A stretch of DNA of 64,000 bases from Bombyx mori (Eukaryota > Arthropoda > Insecta > Lepidoptera > Bombycidae), in the NCBI RefSeq assembly GCF_030269925.1, contig NC_085127.1, forward strand, positions 14,453,501 through 14,517,500, given 5' to 3'. Shown here in pieces: positions 60,901-62,812 of this stretch (the stretch's first letter is position 1; the number at the start of each line of letters is the position of its first letter). Position numbers and translations under genes: made by a program. Under the pieces are notes generated by a model, which saw nothing but the letters and a program-made list of their open reading frames with translations, searched no databases and was not told where the DNA came from.

Positions 60901-62812
60901 CGTGCTCCGATTTCGCCCTGGCAATAACCTTCTTGTAGGACCTGGAAGCGGCGTTATATTTCCGCCTTTCCTCTGAGATGTTAGGATCCCGACGTCTCCT
61001 AGCATCATCCCATGCCACGTATGCGGACCGCTTGAGGTGTGCAGCATCCCTGCTGGCATTGTTATACCAGGGTCTGCTGCAACCCCCAACGGGCACTTCA
61101 GAGGAGGGAACAAACAATTCCATCCCCTGGAGCACCACGTCTTTAAGACGGTCCGCACAGACGTCAGGATCAGCAGAGGAAAAGCAGAACCGCCCCCATG
61201 GGTAGGATGCGTAAAACTCACGCAATCCCTCCCAATCTGCTGACAAATACTGCCAAACTCTTCGATACCTGGTCGTCGTTGGACGACTAGGACGAGAGAG
61301 TGGTGTGGCAGCACGGATAAGGCAGTGATCAGACGATCCAAGTGGAGCGTCGACCACCACACTGTATCCGGCTGGATCGGTGGTCAGCAGAAGGTCCAAC
61401 AGAGAAGGCTCGTGCCCCTCAATATCTGGGACACGGGTGGGCTGTGTCACCAGCTGGGAGAGGCCGTAGGCCAAGGCGAAATCGTAGGCAGCCCGACCCG
61501 GGAGGTCAGTGGTTCTGGACCCCAACCACTCTTGGTGATGAGCGTTAAAGTCTCCAAGAACCACCACCTCCGCAGATGGGTACTGCTCAAGCACGCGGTT
61601 AGTCCCCTCTTGCACATGCTCTATCAGAGCTGAACCTGCATCACTGCTGTGGGACCTGTACAGGCACGCGTAGACTCGGGTACAGCCCCCGTGATCTACG
61701 CGCAGCCACAAGAGGGACAGGTCCCGTTGTTCGAGGCTTCGTAGACGGCGACAACAGACATCAGCCCGGACGAATACACACACCCCGGCTTTACGCAGGA
61801 AGTTGTGCTCCAATACGTAGCCGGGGTATTCAAGGTACGAAGTATCATCCGGAGCAGATATCTGCGTCTCCGTCAGAAAAAGAAGGGCAGGCTGCGCCGT
61901 CTCAAGATGGTGGTGTACGGCGTCGAGGTTACTATGTAGACCCCTTACATTGCTGAAATCCACATTAAATGTGGAATGGGGAGTCGCCGACAAAACCCTT
62001 TTCCTTTTTCTAACTTTCTTATTTTTTATTTGGTTTTTGGAATACATATATTGACATATGATAAAGTTTCCGCAATAAATTAGTTATTTTCATTTTGAAA
62101 AATAAAATATATAAACTATAGGTTTAGGTAAAATTCCAGTATTGGGGCGGGTTTTTTCCGGTGCCCAGGAGGGGCATTAAGTTTAAATCTGGCCCTGCCT
62201 ACTTATAATGGTTTCCATTCGGTGTCTAGCAAGAACTGAACTATCGGTATTGACCAGTGAATCGGCCCATTATTTCGAAGTAATTCAACAATATAAAGTA
62301 TAACTCACCCCGTCTTCCGGATTATTCGCGTACTGTTGCCTGAACACCTCTATTTCCAAATTCTGTAGGGCAGGCATCGATATGCTGTTTCGTCTCAGAT
62401 TTGATCTCCTCGCTTCCACTGCTCTCTCGTTATCAATCATATCATTAGACTCTTTAGCTCCGAAAACTTTTGATGTCGATTCGCTGAGGTCCGTGGACTG
62501 CGCGCTAGGGCTGCTCGGCTTAGATTTATCCGGTTCTAGGGTGATGTATAGGGTTCCTTCAGGGGTGTTTACAACGATAGTGTCGCTGTCAGGTGAGGAA
62601 TGTACTTTATCTAAGTCTTTTGTCTGGTTCTCGTTAACCTGCTTCGTCATTTGTTTTTGGCCGATGTCTTTGTAACGCTGTGGTCGTATTGGTTCATCTG
62701 GTTGACTAAGATCAAGCTCTACGCATTCATCGGCGTACGGGATCTCATCTGATCGCCTTGTGACGTCATTGAGGCGTTGAACCGCTTCATTGTGCAAGTT
62801 TGTGTCGGCCAT
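17865..62812 (-). CDS. GH31 (MYORG-like) type II membrane glycosidase gene, three alternative first exons
   Basis: This is a spliced gene for a single-pass membrane protein with an extracellular glycoside hydrolase family 31 domain, closest in style to the MYORG/KIAA1161 group. I assembled it from splice sites and phases. Shared exons, in coding order, are 38207-38110, 25157-25010, 24746-24524, 22124-20719, 18780-18603 and 18004-17865. All junction phases agree (2, 0, 1, 0, 1) and give 730 shared residues. Three candidate first exons at 62812-62309, 51123-50758 and 42545-42366 all end in phase 0, as the 38207 exon requires. The proteins would be 898, 852 and 790 aa. Order: acidic/Ser-rich cytoplasmic region; basic stretch (KIRKKPSDYKLK); membrane helix; GH31 barrel with FYFDLG as the likely nucleophile loop (about residue 625 of the long form); a C-terminal beta domain with VYLPAGLWQDG. 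Substrate is unknown. Splicing is inferred, not observed. Confidence 0.85.
18028..18252 (-). repeat. Bm1 SINE in the last intron
   Basis: Reverse Bm1 with poly(T), TTGCTTAGTTGGGTGGACGA and CCTACCACCAGTAAG. It lacks a short piece around the CATCTACAACG block. Confidence 0.85.
18308..18575 (+). mobile_element. Jockey-like LINE 3' fragment in the last intron
   Basis: It starts in the last coding part (GGCGGCACGACACGAAGACC) and jumps to a 3' UTR variant like that of the copy at 38694-40074 (GAGCCTTTGCTCGCCCACC, CCTGGTGAAACTGGAAAGGC). Its end lies about 27 bp from the splice donor at 18602. Confidence 0.75.
18603..18780 (-). CDS. GH31-like gene, exon 6
   Basis: The acceptor AATTCCAG is followed by GTG ACG in phase 0. 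The encoded segment starts VTPLLLKYKREALEEGLPLI and contains DDEFALGDELVVAPVL, which matches the GH31 pattern before the C-terminal domain (P.IRPLW; D.F.LG..L.VAPV). The donor AAG|GTGAGC is phase 1. Confidence 0.9.
18847..18986 (-). repeat. Bm1 SINE, partial, in intron
   Basis: The 3' half of Bm1 in reverse orientation, from poly(T) through CACCTGGTGTTAAGTGG to a duplicated TATAGTTACA where it breaks off. Confidence 0.85.
19554..20387. mobile_element. fold-back element with arms of about 248 bp
   Basis: The left arm 19554-19801 and right arm 20139-20387 are near-perfect inverted copies (starting AGATCCGACTGCGGGATTAG; right arm ending CTAATCCTGCAGTCGGATCT), with a 337-bp unrelated centre. Only scattered mismatches and a few single-base indels separate the arms. 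No clear target duplication was seen, so the superfamily is unknown. It lies in the intron between GH31 exons 5 and 6. Confidence 0.85.
20475..20713 (+). repeat. Bm1 SINE abutting a splice donor
   Basis: Short-form Bm1 from ACTGGTGGTAGGACC to GCAATAAAAAAAAA. Its A-tail ends at 20713, five bases into the host intron whose donor GTAGG begins at 20718 on the - strand. Confidence 0.92.
20719..22124 (-). CDS. GH31-like gene, exon 5 (most of the catalytic domain)
   Basis: The exon has acceptor TTGTTTTCAG, donor CTG|GTAGGT in phase 0, and 468 whole codons. It starts at the join of a split Asp codon, then VTPTDCFDWGDTKVHWYGGG, the first beta-sandwich of the family. The barrel follows: VWQIAPRFK, a strand with VLINEHWQNEIGDLEVD, then GFKVAFTIQPFISTES, and FYFDLGTAYD, whose Asp is at the GH31 nucleophile position. 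Next come TMLTYGVNGFPFLMPGAVGGD and ELYMRWLQMATFLPVMKFTH. These match MYORG-type proteins in order. The segment where the family has its acid/base Asp reads SLPPFESSWEAMRR, and no Asp is present in it. Asn-X-Ser/Thr sites fit an extracellular or lumenal domain. Confidence 0.93.
22125..23311 (-). other. GH31 intron, AT-rich, with an unclassified repeat
   Basis: The only notable part is 22400-22535, with CAAATTTCGAGTTAATCCG and ATACATAGGTCTGAAGC followed by AATAAAAGCGTATT. A related AAGCTAATGAAAGCGTATTA occurs at 44450-44470, so it is probably a dispersed repeat. I see no exon. Confidence 0.4.
23312..23563. mobile_element. MITE copy 1
   Basis: A 252-bp element with terminal inverted repeats of about 27 bp starting GAATATGCAATTTCG and no coding capacity. 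It is flanked by AAAT on both sides (23308-23311 and 23564-23567). A second copy lies at 47307-47556. Confidence 0.88.
23595..23905 (-). mobile_element. RTE-like LINE C-terminal fragment
   Basis: On the - strand the conceptual translation keeps RTE-type motifs, such as RISKLKWQWAGHIVRD and a GKRSAGRPQ block with stops. The end reads GCAGTGGACTGCTATAGGCC, a usual lepidopteran LINE 3' end. It is non-functional. Confidence 0.75.
24300..24484 (+). mobile_element. Helitron 3' end, family 2
   Basis: The sequence CTAGGCAACGGATTTTGATG and the GC-rich end GAAGCGAAGCGAGGGCGGGT, then CGCTAG, are the 3' end of a lepidopteran Helitron type: a potential hairpin followed by CTAG (24481-24484) and then T. 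The 5' end is not identified. It lies 39 bp from the donor of the exon at 24524. Confidence 0.6.
24524..24746 (-). CDS. GH31-like gene, exon 4 (membrane anchor)
   Basis: The acceptor GATTCCAG is phase 0, and the donor TTAG|GTGAGA is phase 1. It encodes basic SIPQKIRKKPSDYKLK, a hydrophobic helix of about 20 residues (AFVALMFLAVAFFIGFAYVL), and then a stalk. Positive charges before the helix and no cleavable signal predict a type II orientation, with the N-terminus in the cytosol and the GH31 domain outside or in the lumen. This is the architecture of MYORG. Confidence 0.9.
25010..25157 (-). CDS. GH31-like gene, exon 3 (cytoplasmic)
   Basis: The acceptor GTTTTTCAG is phase 2, and the donor TTACAG|GTAAAA is phase 0. 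The 49 residues start SPLKSPRRKSGYPRRLGRSE, followed by an acidic DEDD patch and NSLASLLREKLQ. Basic-Ser motifs (RRKSG, GRSEFS) look like kinase sites, but this is only pattern matching. Confidence 0.85.
25958..26209 (+). pseudogene. hAT transposase C-terminal remnant
   Basis: An 83-codon open frame inside hAT element 1. Residues SFSTLRRLKSWLRSSM and EDRLTGLALLHVHK match the C-terminal dimerisation (hATC) region of hAT transposases. The catalytic core is absent, so it cannot mobilise the element. Confidence 0.75.
26366..26839 (+). pseudogene. Jockey-like LINE endonuclease fragment
   Basis: A partial APE endonuclease. The motif VILAGDLNCHHTRW matches the GDFNAHH..W core. The N-terminal catalytic part is missing because of 5' truncation, and a frameshift near 26700 separates it from the reverse transcriptase frame. 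Confidence 0.75.
26817..29054 (+). CDS. Jockey-like LINE reverse transcriptase, 745 codons open
   Basis: The frame covers the end of the endonuclease linker, the reverse transcriptase and the C-terminal region, and stops at 29052-29054. Palm motifs in order: SYRPISLLPAIGKLYERLL, FFDIAKAFDKVWH, AGVPQGSALSPLLF and LALFADDTAIYY, with the two catalytic Asp intact, then KVKYLGVTLDRRM. This is typical of the Jockey group. The N-terminal Met is not a true start, since the natural ORF would begin upstream of the endonuclease. The frame is long and uninterrupted, so the insertion is fairly young. It should be inactive because of the 5' truncation and frameshift. Confidence 0.85.
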   Translation: MQLGRPLNREPDTRTMVDWKKLGTCLADTAPPILPCGPDSTPSPEDTVESINIFTDHVSTAIIRSSKQVDVEDCFHRIRLSPELRDLLRVRNAAIWAHDRYPTDSNRARMRRLQREVKSRLSDACNENWDSYLEELAPTHQAYWRLARTLKSETIATMPPLVRPSSQSPAYDDDDKAELLADALQEQCTTSTQHADPDHTELVDREVERRTSLPPSDVLPPITTSEVKEAIDNLQPRKAPGSDGIRNRALKLLPAQLITMLATILNAAMTNCIFPAAWKEADVIGIHKPGKPKNETASYRPISLLPAIGKLYERLLRKRLWDFVASNKILIDEQFGFRARHSCVHQVHRLTEHILLGLNRRKPIPTGAPFFDIAKAFDKVWHNGLIYKLYNMGVPDRLVLIIRDYLSNRSFQYRVEGTRFRPRHITAGVPQGSALSPLLFSLHINDIPRSPETHLALFADDTAIYYSCRKKALLHRRLQTAATTMGQWFRKWRIDINPTKSTAVLFKRGRPPNTTLSIPLPSRRVDTSASAIRPITMFDQPIPWAPKVKYLGVTLDRRMIFRPHIKTVRDRAAFILGRFYPRICRRSKMSLRNKVTLYKTCTRPVMTYASVVFAHAARTHLKSFQIIQSRFCRIAVGAPWFVRNVDLHDDLDLESISKYLQSASMRHFDKAARHENPLIVAAGNYIPDPADRMESSRRRPKHVISDPPDPLTVLLGTSSTGHRPRRNRRLRRRARRVNEFSDTAH
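30033..30121 (+). mobile_element. LINE-K 3' tail fragment
   Basis: AGGCAGCGGCTTGG to GGGCAATAAAAAA. It lacks the inner CATCAGGTGGGCCGTATGC block, so it is an internally deleted 3' end. Confidence 0.75.
30200..30420 (-). mobile_element. LINE-K fragment, decayed
   Basis: Reverse-orientation similarity to the C-terminal coding part: TACGGCCCATCTGATGGTGAG, then TCTAGGTAGTAGAGACGAAC and CTCCGATGGCGGGTGGTG. Much of the intervening sequence is diverged. Confidence 0.6.
30505..31165 (+). mobile_element. Jockey-like LINE 3' fragment, interrupted by Bm1
   Basis: Starts CTTCCATGATGACCTGGAGC, is broken by a SINE, and continues from ACCACTTTAAGAAGACGGCA through the 3' UTR (CGCCGGATCTTCTCAGTGGG, GAGAGCTCACCTACACGG). 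Confidence 0.85.
30556..30763 (+). repeat. Bm1 SINE inside the Jockey-like fragment
   Basis: TACTGGTGGTAGGACCTCTT to AATCTAAGC plus A-run, with an internal deletion of the TCCGCACGGG region. The LINE resumes after it. Confidence 0.88.
31452..32457. mobile_element. DNA element with short ACCGACTTCAAA inverted ends
   Basis: AACCGACTTCAAA at 31453 and TTTGAAGTCGGTT ending near 32457 form a 13-bp inverted repeat about 1 kb apart. The centre holds a GC-rich patch (31660-31760) with a 30-nt perfect palindrome. No transposase frame was found. It is probably a non-autonomous DNA transposon; the superfamily is unknown. Confidence 0.55.
31661..31690. repeat. 30-nt perfect palindrome with CCAAT boxes
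   Basis: The two 15-nt arms are exact reverse complements with no loop, and the centre reads ATTGGCCAAT. It is followed at once by a CG-rich stretch (GCGCGGCCGCG). Confidence 0.9.
32500..32655 (-). repeat. possible SINE-like remnant
   Basis: CGGCAGCACCACCCGAGCC, GCGGGGTGGTGGTAATG and CACCGCTGCCGCCAGTAA resemble Bm1 blocks in reverse order of conservation, but the match is loose. Confidence 0.3.
32724..33071 (+). repeat. Bm1 SINE, long form with tRNA-like head
   Basis: It has the tRNA-derived head with box A-like TGGCCTAAGGGATAAG and box B-like GTGTTCGAATCCC, the AATAAAAATCAAACCTGC linker, then a shortened body and the CAAGTGGGCTGTGAGCTCG tail with an A-run. Confidence 0.9.
33108..33527 (+). 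mobile_element. non-autonomous Helitron, family 1, complete
   Basis: 420 bp, starting TCTATATATTAATACGTG at 33108 and ending with the 17-nt palindrome at 33496-33512, an 11-nt spacer, and CTAG at 33524-33527. It is flanked by A on the left and T on the right with no target duplication. All four traits are those of Helitrons. No Rep/helicase gene. Confidence 0.9.
33528..34420. other. GH31 intron, AT-rich, nothing recognised
   Basis: No exon with plausible splice sites in frame and no repeat with ends was found. Confidence 0.4.
34425..34872 (-). repeat. Bm1 SINE, long form
   Basis: Reverse long-form Bm1: poly(T), body, AATTACGCAAATTATAATTT linker, and the tRNA-like head ending GGCCACAACGACTTC. 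Confidence 0.9.
34890..34996 (+). repeat. Bm1 SINE 3' piece, head-to-head with the previous copy
   Basis: TGTCTCAAGGTGGGTGGCAC to ATCTAAGCAATAAAAATTT. It lies only about 17 bp from the long reverse copy. Confidence 0.85.
35240..35466 (-). mobile_element. Jockey-like LINE 3' UTR fragment
   Basis: Reverse orientation: TTTTTCCCTACCTATGC, GTGTAGGTGAGCTCACGGG and CTAGCAAGGACAGTTGC, matching the 3' end of the LINE at 26350-29238. Confidence 0.8.
35467..36440. other. GH31 intron, nothing recognised
   Basis: A degraded repeat may be present at 36130-36270 (around GTAGATCACGCAGGCTATGC), but I cannot name it. Confidence 0.35.
36442..36683 (-). repeat. Bm1 SINE
   Basis: Reverse Bm1 from TTATTGCTTAGACGGATGGA to CCTACCACCAGTAAT. 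A short deletion removes the CTGCTTCACGGCAG part. Confidence 0.88.
36945..37915 (-). mobile_element. R1-clade-like LINE 3' fragment
   Basis: Markedly GC-rich against its AT-rich surroundings. On the - strand, frames at 37900-37370 encode the C-terminus typical of R1-type elements: RLTFRLTQVLTGHGCFG, then CGCDLDTAEHTLVACP (a CCHC-like end), and, after a frameshift near 37640, VGNDLSLPSVVASMLG. The 3' UTR continues to an A-run near 36950-36965. The element is truncated and broken by at least one frameshift. Clade assignment is by motif only. Confidence 0.75.
38110..38207 (-). CDS. GH31-like gene, exon 2 (first shared exon)
   Basis: The acceptor GATTGTCGTCAG is phase 0, with a weak pyrimidine tract, and the donor CCGAA|GTAAGT is phase 2. 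It encodes IPDHHRSSASAFSDGDNTVD and an acidic SDDDKP end. The split Lys codon joins it to the exon at 25157. All three candidate first exons can join here without a frame change. Confidence 0.82.
38269..38378 (+). mobile_element. LINE-K 3' tail fragment
   Basis: AGCGGCTTGGCTCTGCCCCT to TCTGCCTACATGTGTAATT plus A-run, 60 bp upstream of the acceptor of the exon at 38207. Confidence 0.8.
38694..40074 (-). mobile_element. Jockey-like LINE, 5'-truncated, inside the Helitron
   Basis: The reversed poly(A) is the T-rich run at 38694-38745. Coding parts on the - strand: ADDTTVYYSSRNK, WFRKWRIDINPAKSTAVLF, KVKYLGVTLDASMTFRP, then after the SINE SVRDRAAFILGRLYP and MTYASVVFAHAARTH. The 11-bp target duplication ACAATACTAAG is present at 38683-38693 and 40075-40085. 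The 3' UTR differs from that of the copy at 26350 and defines a subfamily with the piece at 18308. Confidence 0.92.
39521..39777 (+). repeat. Bm1 SINE, short form, inside the LINE
   Basis: TGGTGGTAGGACCTCTTGTG to GCAATAAA plus A-run. It is flanked by ATATGC at 39515-39520 and 39778-39783, a short target duplication, and the LINE reading frame continues on both sides. Confidence 0.93.
40273..41541. other. GH31 intron with weak dispersed repeats
   Basis: 41230-41430 contains phrases common in lepidopteran dispersed repeats (TTTCATCAAAATCGGTTGAG; GTTCTTTCGTATG). At 40850-40915, GCCATCTAGCG and AGATGGCGC form short inverted words. Neither can be bounded, and no exon was found. Confidence 0.35.
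41542..41580. repeat. 16-bp hairpin
   Basis: Arms 41542-41557 and 41565-41580 are perfect inverted repeats with a 7-nt loop (GGTCTAT). Function unknown; it is AT-rich and may be part of an old element. Confidence 0.8.
41879..42304 (-). mobile_element. LINE-K 3' fragment
   Basis: About 425 bp matching the end of the long LINE-K copy, with an open C-terminal frame on the - strand: LGLRRDFGSLCILYRMFHG, then SFLPCTIWLWNELPSTVF. The 5' break lies about 60 bp from the donor of alternative first exon C. Confidence 0.88.
42366..42545 (-). CDS. GH31-like gene, alternative first exon C
   Basis: Sixty codons from ATG (context GCAATGG) to a GAG|GTTAGC donor in phase 0. The peptide begins MDNESKFNAIAHKFKYRSPL and is then rich in Ser, Asp and Gly. 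It reads in frame into the exon at 38207. No acceptor AG with a pyrimidine tract lies close upstream of the ATG, which supports a first exon. The GTTAGC donor is weaker than those of exons A and B. Expression is not proven, and an internal exon starting further upstream is possible. Confidence 0.65.
42640..42725 (-). repeat. decayed Bm1 tail
   Basis: CTAGATGGATGGATGCGCTC and CCACCTGATGTTAAGTGG only. It lies upstream of alternative exon C. Confidence 0.5.
42970..43165 (-). repeat. Bm1 SINE, partial
   Basis: Reverse Bm1 from poly(T) and GTGTGGACGAGCTCACAGCC to CTGCTTCATGGCAGAAAT, where it breaks off. Confidence 0.88.
43554..43999 (+). repeat. Bm1 SINE, long form, full length
   Basis: The tRNA-like head GTCGTCGTGGCCTAAAGGAT, box B GTGTTCGAATCTC, linker, whole body, and tail ACATCTAAGCAACAAAAAAA. 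It is one of the best preserved copies. Confidence 0.93.
44588..44743 (-). repeat. Bm1 SINE, partial
   Basis: Reverse Bm1 tail and middle with a GACGAAC duplication near the start. It ends at GGCTGCCCCGTCCTTCAG. Confidence 0.82.
44862..45298 (+). repeat. Bm1 SINE, long form, full length
   Basis: Head CGTCGTGGCCTAACGGATAA, box B GTGTTCGAATCTC, body, tail CCATCCAAGCAATAAAAAAA. Confidence 0.93.
45736..46157 (+). mobile_element. non-autonomous Helitron, family 1, ends decayed
   Basis: It matches the 33108 copy over its length (GTGAAGCAAAAACTTTGTG, GCGCGGACGGAGGAGTATG, the 17-nt palindrome), but the TC start and the CTAG end are mutated. Confidence 0.82.
46249..46490 (-). repeat. Bm1 SINE
   Basis: Reverse Bm1 from poly(T) and TTGCACGAGCTCACGGCC to CCTACCACCAGTAA. 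Confidence 0.9.
46842..47219 (-). mobile_element. non-autonomous Helitron, family 1, complete
   Basis: 378 bp on the - strand from TCTATATATTAATACGTG (47219) to the palindrome and CTAG (46842-46845). It is flanked by A (5') and T (3') on that strand, as for the 33108 copy. Confidence 0.9.
47307..47556. mobile_element. MITE copy 2
   Basis: 250 bp, nearly identical to 23312-23563, with the same terminal inverted repeats. It is flanked by AATT at 47303-47306 and 47557-47560. Confidence 0.9.
47855..48046 (-). mobile_element. Jockey-like LINE 3' UTR fragment
   Basis: TTTTTTCCCTACCTAAGCC, GATGAGCTCTCAGGGC, AGCAAGAGCAGTGCTTCGTA and GAGAAACTCAGTGGGCT in reverse orientation. Confidence 0.82.
48083..48316 (-). 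repeat. Bm1 SINE
   Basis: Reverse Bm1 beginning GGACGAGCTCACGGCCCACC and ending CCTACCACCAGTAAG. Confidence 0.9.
48317..48971. other. GH31 intron, nothing firm
   Basis: Overlapping open frames of about 70 codons at 48340-48562 have no recognisable domain and no codon support. The rest is AT-rich. Confidence 0.35.
48972..49095 (-). mobile_element. Jockey-like LINE 3' UTR fragment, decayed
   Basis: GTAGGTGAGCTCACGGGCTT and GCTAACACTAGCCCTAGCAA in reverse orientation. Confidence 0.65.
49170..49560 (-). mobile_element. RTE-like LINE C-terminal fragment
   Basis: The - strand frame (49522-49280) encodes RMLRWMCGVTRMDRIRNEYV, then KLRSARLGWYRHVMRRNENE and a GYRGRGR end, typical of the region after reverse transcriptase in RTE elements. 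The 3' end near 49190 has the common GGTGACTGGGAGAAGGGC form. Confidence 0.8.
50110..50345 (+). mobile_element. RTE-like LINE 3' fragment
   Basis: The frame from 50125 encodes VVQGKVEGKRSRGRSPTRWT and a final ATWRRIARA block, the usual C-terminus of a different RTE lineage, then a tail ending AGGAAGAAGAA. Confidence 0.78.
50605..50729 (-). repeat. Bm1 SINE 3' half, next to exon B
   Basis: TTGCTTAGAGGGGTGGACGG to AAGATCTCAGTATAGTTA. Its inner end lies 28 bp from the donor of alternative first exon B. Confidence 0.88.
50758..51123 (-). CDS. GH31-like gene, alternative first exon B
   Basis: 122 codons from an ATG with A at -3 and G at +4 to the strong phase-0 donor TTGAAT|GTAAGT. The peptide begins MGARKKPNLKVKIPSYPHDY, includes MPPETRRLILEANRTPNDIR, and ends APKKEYLN. 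It has no signal peptide or membrane segment and is predicted cytoplasmic. Spliced to the exon at 38207, it gives an 852-aa protein. A Gly2 after Met could allow N-myristoylation, but the following residues fit only loosely. The coding-like composition and intact splice site make this a credible exon. Confidence 0.78.
51124..51700 (-). promoter_or_regulatory. possible promoter and 5' UTR of alternative exon B
   Basis: Single-copy-looking DNA without recognisable transposons lies upstream of the exon B ATG and is a reasonable place for its promoter. No TATA box or initiator stands out convincingly. Confidence 0.3.
51703..51961 (+). mobile_element. LINE-K 3' fragment
   Basis: TGCGTTTCCAGAGATC to TACAAAGGCAATAAA plus A-run, with an open C-terminal frame (SFLPRTIRLWNELPSSVFPE). 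Well preserved. Confidence 0.9.
52170..52455 (-). mobile_element. RTE-like LINE 3' fragment, decayed
   Basis: Reverse-orientation traces: the terminal ATCCCACCCAATGGGATAAG and the pyrimidine-rich C-terminal coding region. No long frame remains. Confidence 0.6.
52456..53177. other. GH31 intron, nothing recognised
   Basis: No exon, RNA gene or repeat with definable ends was found. Confidence 0.4.
53178..53346 (+). repeat. second SINE family: tRNA-like head with Jockey-like LINE tail
   Basis: GACCCGGTGGTGCAGTAGTT holds a box A-like block and CGCGGGTTCGATACCCA a near-perfect box B, as in a tRNA gene. The following part (GAGCCCGTGAGCTCACCTAC, then GCTGGAATAGGCC and an A-rich end) matches the 3' UTR of the Jockey-like LINE in this window. 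The fusion is a typical SINE architecture. Confidence 0.78.
53353..53620 (-). repeat. Bm1 SINE
   Basis: Reverse Bm1 starting GTGTGGACGAGCTCACGGCC and ending CCTACCGCCAGTA, followed by an AAT microsatellite (53619-53635). Confidence 0.9.
53636..54172. other. AT-rich DNA 3' of the R2-like retroelement
   Basis: A direct repeat of 16 bp, GCAACATGCTTCGTCA, lies at 54032-54047 and 54070-54085, just beyond the stop codon of the retroelement on its 3' side. It may mark the element's 3' end or a duplicated target. No poly(A) was seen. Confidence 0.4.
54173..57013 (-). CDS. R2-like retroelement protein, uninterrupted 946 codons
   Basis: A single open frame of 946 codons, with no stop or frameshift. 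The N-terminus has a C2H2 zinc finger (CPHCPGS, then LNVHISHMH). The middle is a reverse transcriptase: IVKLDIRNAFNSLERD, GAQQGDPLGPLIFSLAIH, and WYLDDGTIGG with both catalytic Asp. The Y-L-D-D-G form is unlike the F/YADD of the APE-type LINEs nearby. The C-terminus has a CVCG...HGLSC zinc knuckle, then KRPDGLTLIPW and LLWDATCS, compatible with the PD-(D/E)XK nuclease that R2-type elements use to nick their target. One ORF, a finger, RT and a C-terminal nuclease is the R2-superfamily plan. No poly(A) tail or flanking duplication could be fixed. It lies in sense inside the long isoform's first intron. It could be a live element or a host-retained gene; the clade is not resolved. Confidence 0.82.
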   Translation of the reverse strand: MNSPTRATCPHCPGSTRLFVVPRGLNVHISHMHKDSQIQPSILPRVPCAVTADAHSQTQSVIHTLDDLASYKNKIPVLKHIPKGARNLVAGKLRVIMDGCINNNGVADWVSLLSFSYTTLRIPDRGDPRSLTAKVKENANNNSPYFLEDFKHKPRSIVKRIEAKVHEGDLRGAVRLLVSEDSLAPFNDETLSALRDKHPTPFRPLSLPPAPDSSCPFLTVNSEDVADAISSFYSGSAPGLDGLRPNHLKELISPSAGENGVRLLHSITDLCNFILRGTVNVQVCPYLYGGSLCALTKKDGGVRPIAVGSVLRRLAAKLGCRSVRNEMASYLQPHQLGFGTALGCEAAIHATRAFAMSRESCNSAIVKLDIRNAFNSLERDIILNEIKEKIPALYPFLYQCYSSSSKLFFMESSIDSEVGAQQGDPLGPLIFSLAIHSIIKTVKSPLNLWYLDDGTIGGPPDSVLDDIRLLFPKLRDVGLEVNTGKCEVYFSTEVSASVVNDFQELVPGIKVLNKSNFILLGTPIFQDGVPSSLEIKRQLLSSLRGNLLSLSSHVALVLLRCCFSMPRLTYLVRTCPTWLFTQDVAQLDALLRDTLEAILNVSLDDRQWCQAVLPIRHGGLGVRQMERTGLAAFLASCYGVVDFVAKLLGTNGDGSAIPFASEALAAWGLLCPNEALPVNRSSQRCWDDVLCKLTLSTLLGDAAGVELARLKAVSSPESGAWLQALPSPQLGTLLDNNSLRVATALRLGCSICEPHRCVCGSMVDAAGLHGLSCVRSAGRFPRHHALNDIIRRALVSANIPCVLEPPGLSRSDGKRPDGLTLIPWERGRCLLWDATCSCTYAACHLSGTRQCAGFAAEASAKTKHAKYDDLKSTYLFVPVAVETTGVWSSEAKKFIAAIGHRLRGQGHDPRSGSYLVQRLSIAIQRGNAASVMGTFGPGAIQSGLFD
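57014..57540. other. AT-rich flank of the R2-like element with two A-runs
   Basis: A-runs at about 57209-57230 and 57495-57515 on the + strand could be tails of old insertions or T-runs of - strand units. No frame. Confidence 0.35.
57541..57625 (-). ncRNA. tRNA-like sequence followed by a T-run
   Basis: On the - strand, TCATGGCTTAGCGGTTGACG resembles box A and GAGAGTTCGATCCTACC resembles box B with suitable spacing, and a run of about 20 T follows roughly 30 nt later. The stems do not pair well enough for a functional tRNA. It is more likely a SINE head or tRNA pseudogene. Confidence 0.4.
57729..58034 (-). CDS. hypothetical 101-codon frame
   Basis: Unrecognised. It encodes a hydrophobic stretch (CLVTLFVTIIIVDFGWFF) followed by a charged part with CEWYNSEWDPSRRRQTGH. 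The C-terminal part looks protein-like, and a possible donor (AAAAG|GTTTTT) lies near the end. A CG-rich patch (58040-58070) lies just upstream. It could be an exon, an element-derived frame, or chance. No function is proposed. Confidence 0.25.
   Translation of the reverse strand: MITQIILKLNISSLNIKTVKPYCLWDKCLVTLFVTIIIVDFGWFFDYYVRNFYQTEFDLTRLLLFCEWYNSEWDPSRRRQTGHILEDFAIWDYETKGFYFI
58288..58640 (+). mobile_element. Jockey-like LINE 3' fragment
   Basis: CTCCATGATGACCTGGACCT, AAGGCGGCACGACATGAGAA and GGATCCTCCCGATCCATTAA, ending in the CGCCGGATCTTCTCAGTG block where it stops short of the tail. Confidence 0.85.
58996..62030 (-). mobile_element. LINE-K, longest copy (CR1-like APE retrotransposon)
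   Basis: Reading on the - strand from about 62030: endonuclease, linker, reverse transcriptase, and a 3' end with TGCCTTTGTAGGCAGACGGG and a reversed poly(A) of about 18 bases at 58996. It is 5'-truncated within the ORF, just before the endonuclease. One frameshift near 60385 separates two long frames. Six other fragments of this family are in the window, all 3' ends. Confidence 0.88.
59061..60380 (-). pseudogene. LINE-K reverse transcriptase part, 439 codons
   Basis: It starts RIINIQLLKYLEDRQLI (RT region 2) and has FGFRHGRSA-type text (YGFRHGRSAGDLLVYL), AVSLDIAKAFDRVWH, NAGVPQGSVLSPTLF and MHCYADDSTEDARY with catalytic Asp intact, then LGVDISSDVQFRSHL and the C-terminal WNELPSTVFPERYDM. 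The Met at the start is not natural; the frame is continued from the ORF above by a 1-base shift. YADDST and the C-terminus suggest a CR1/Jockey-group lineage. Confidence 0.85.
60377..62047 (-). pseudogene. LINE-K endonuclease part, 556 codons
   Basis: APE-type endonuclease: FSNVRGLHSNLDAVHHHL, LLFLTETQIS, VVVLGDFNAHHQEW and a final LGSSDHCLI, all core motifs present. The linker leads into the first RT motifs (KKGDRSDPSSYRPIAITSLL), after which a single-base deletion near 60385 causes a stop. The first few codons (near 62047-62030) probably belong to hAT element 2. Confidence 0.85.
62309..62812 (-). CDS. GH31-like gene, alternative first exon A (longest isoform)
   Basis: 168 codons from an ATG in good context (AACATGG) to the strong phase-0 donor GACGGG|GTGAGT. 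The peptide begins MADTNLHNEAVQRLNDVTRR, is acidic and hydrophilic, and includes IRPQRYKDIGQKQMTK, a Ser/Pro-rich segment, and a basic RRSNLRRNSISMP stretch that looks like a basophilic kinase site. It is predicted cytoplasmic. Spliced to 38207, it gives the 898-aa form, and its first intron would be about 24 kb. The upstream AT-rich region up to 63007 is the likely promoter. This is the best supported of the three first exons. Confidence 0.8.
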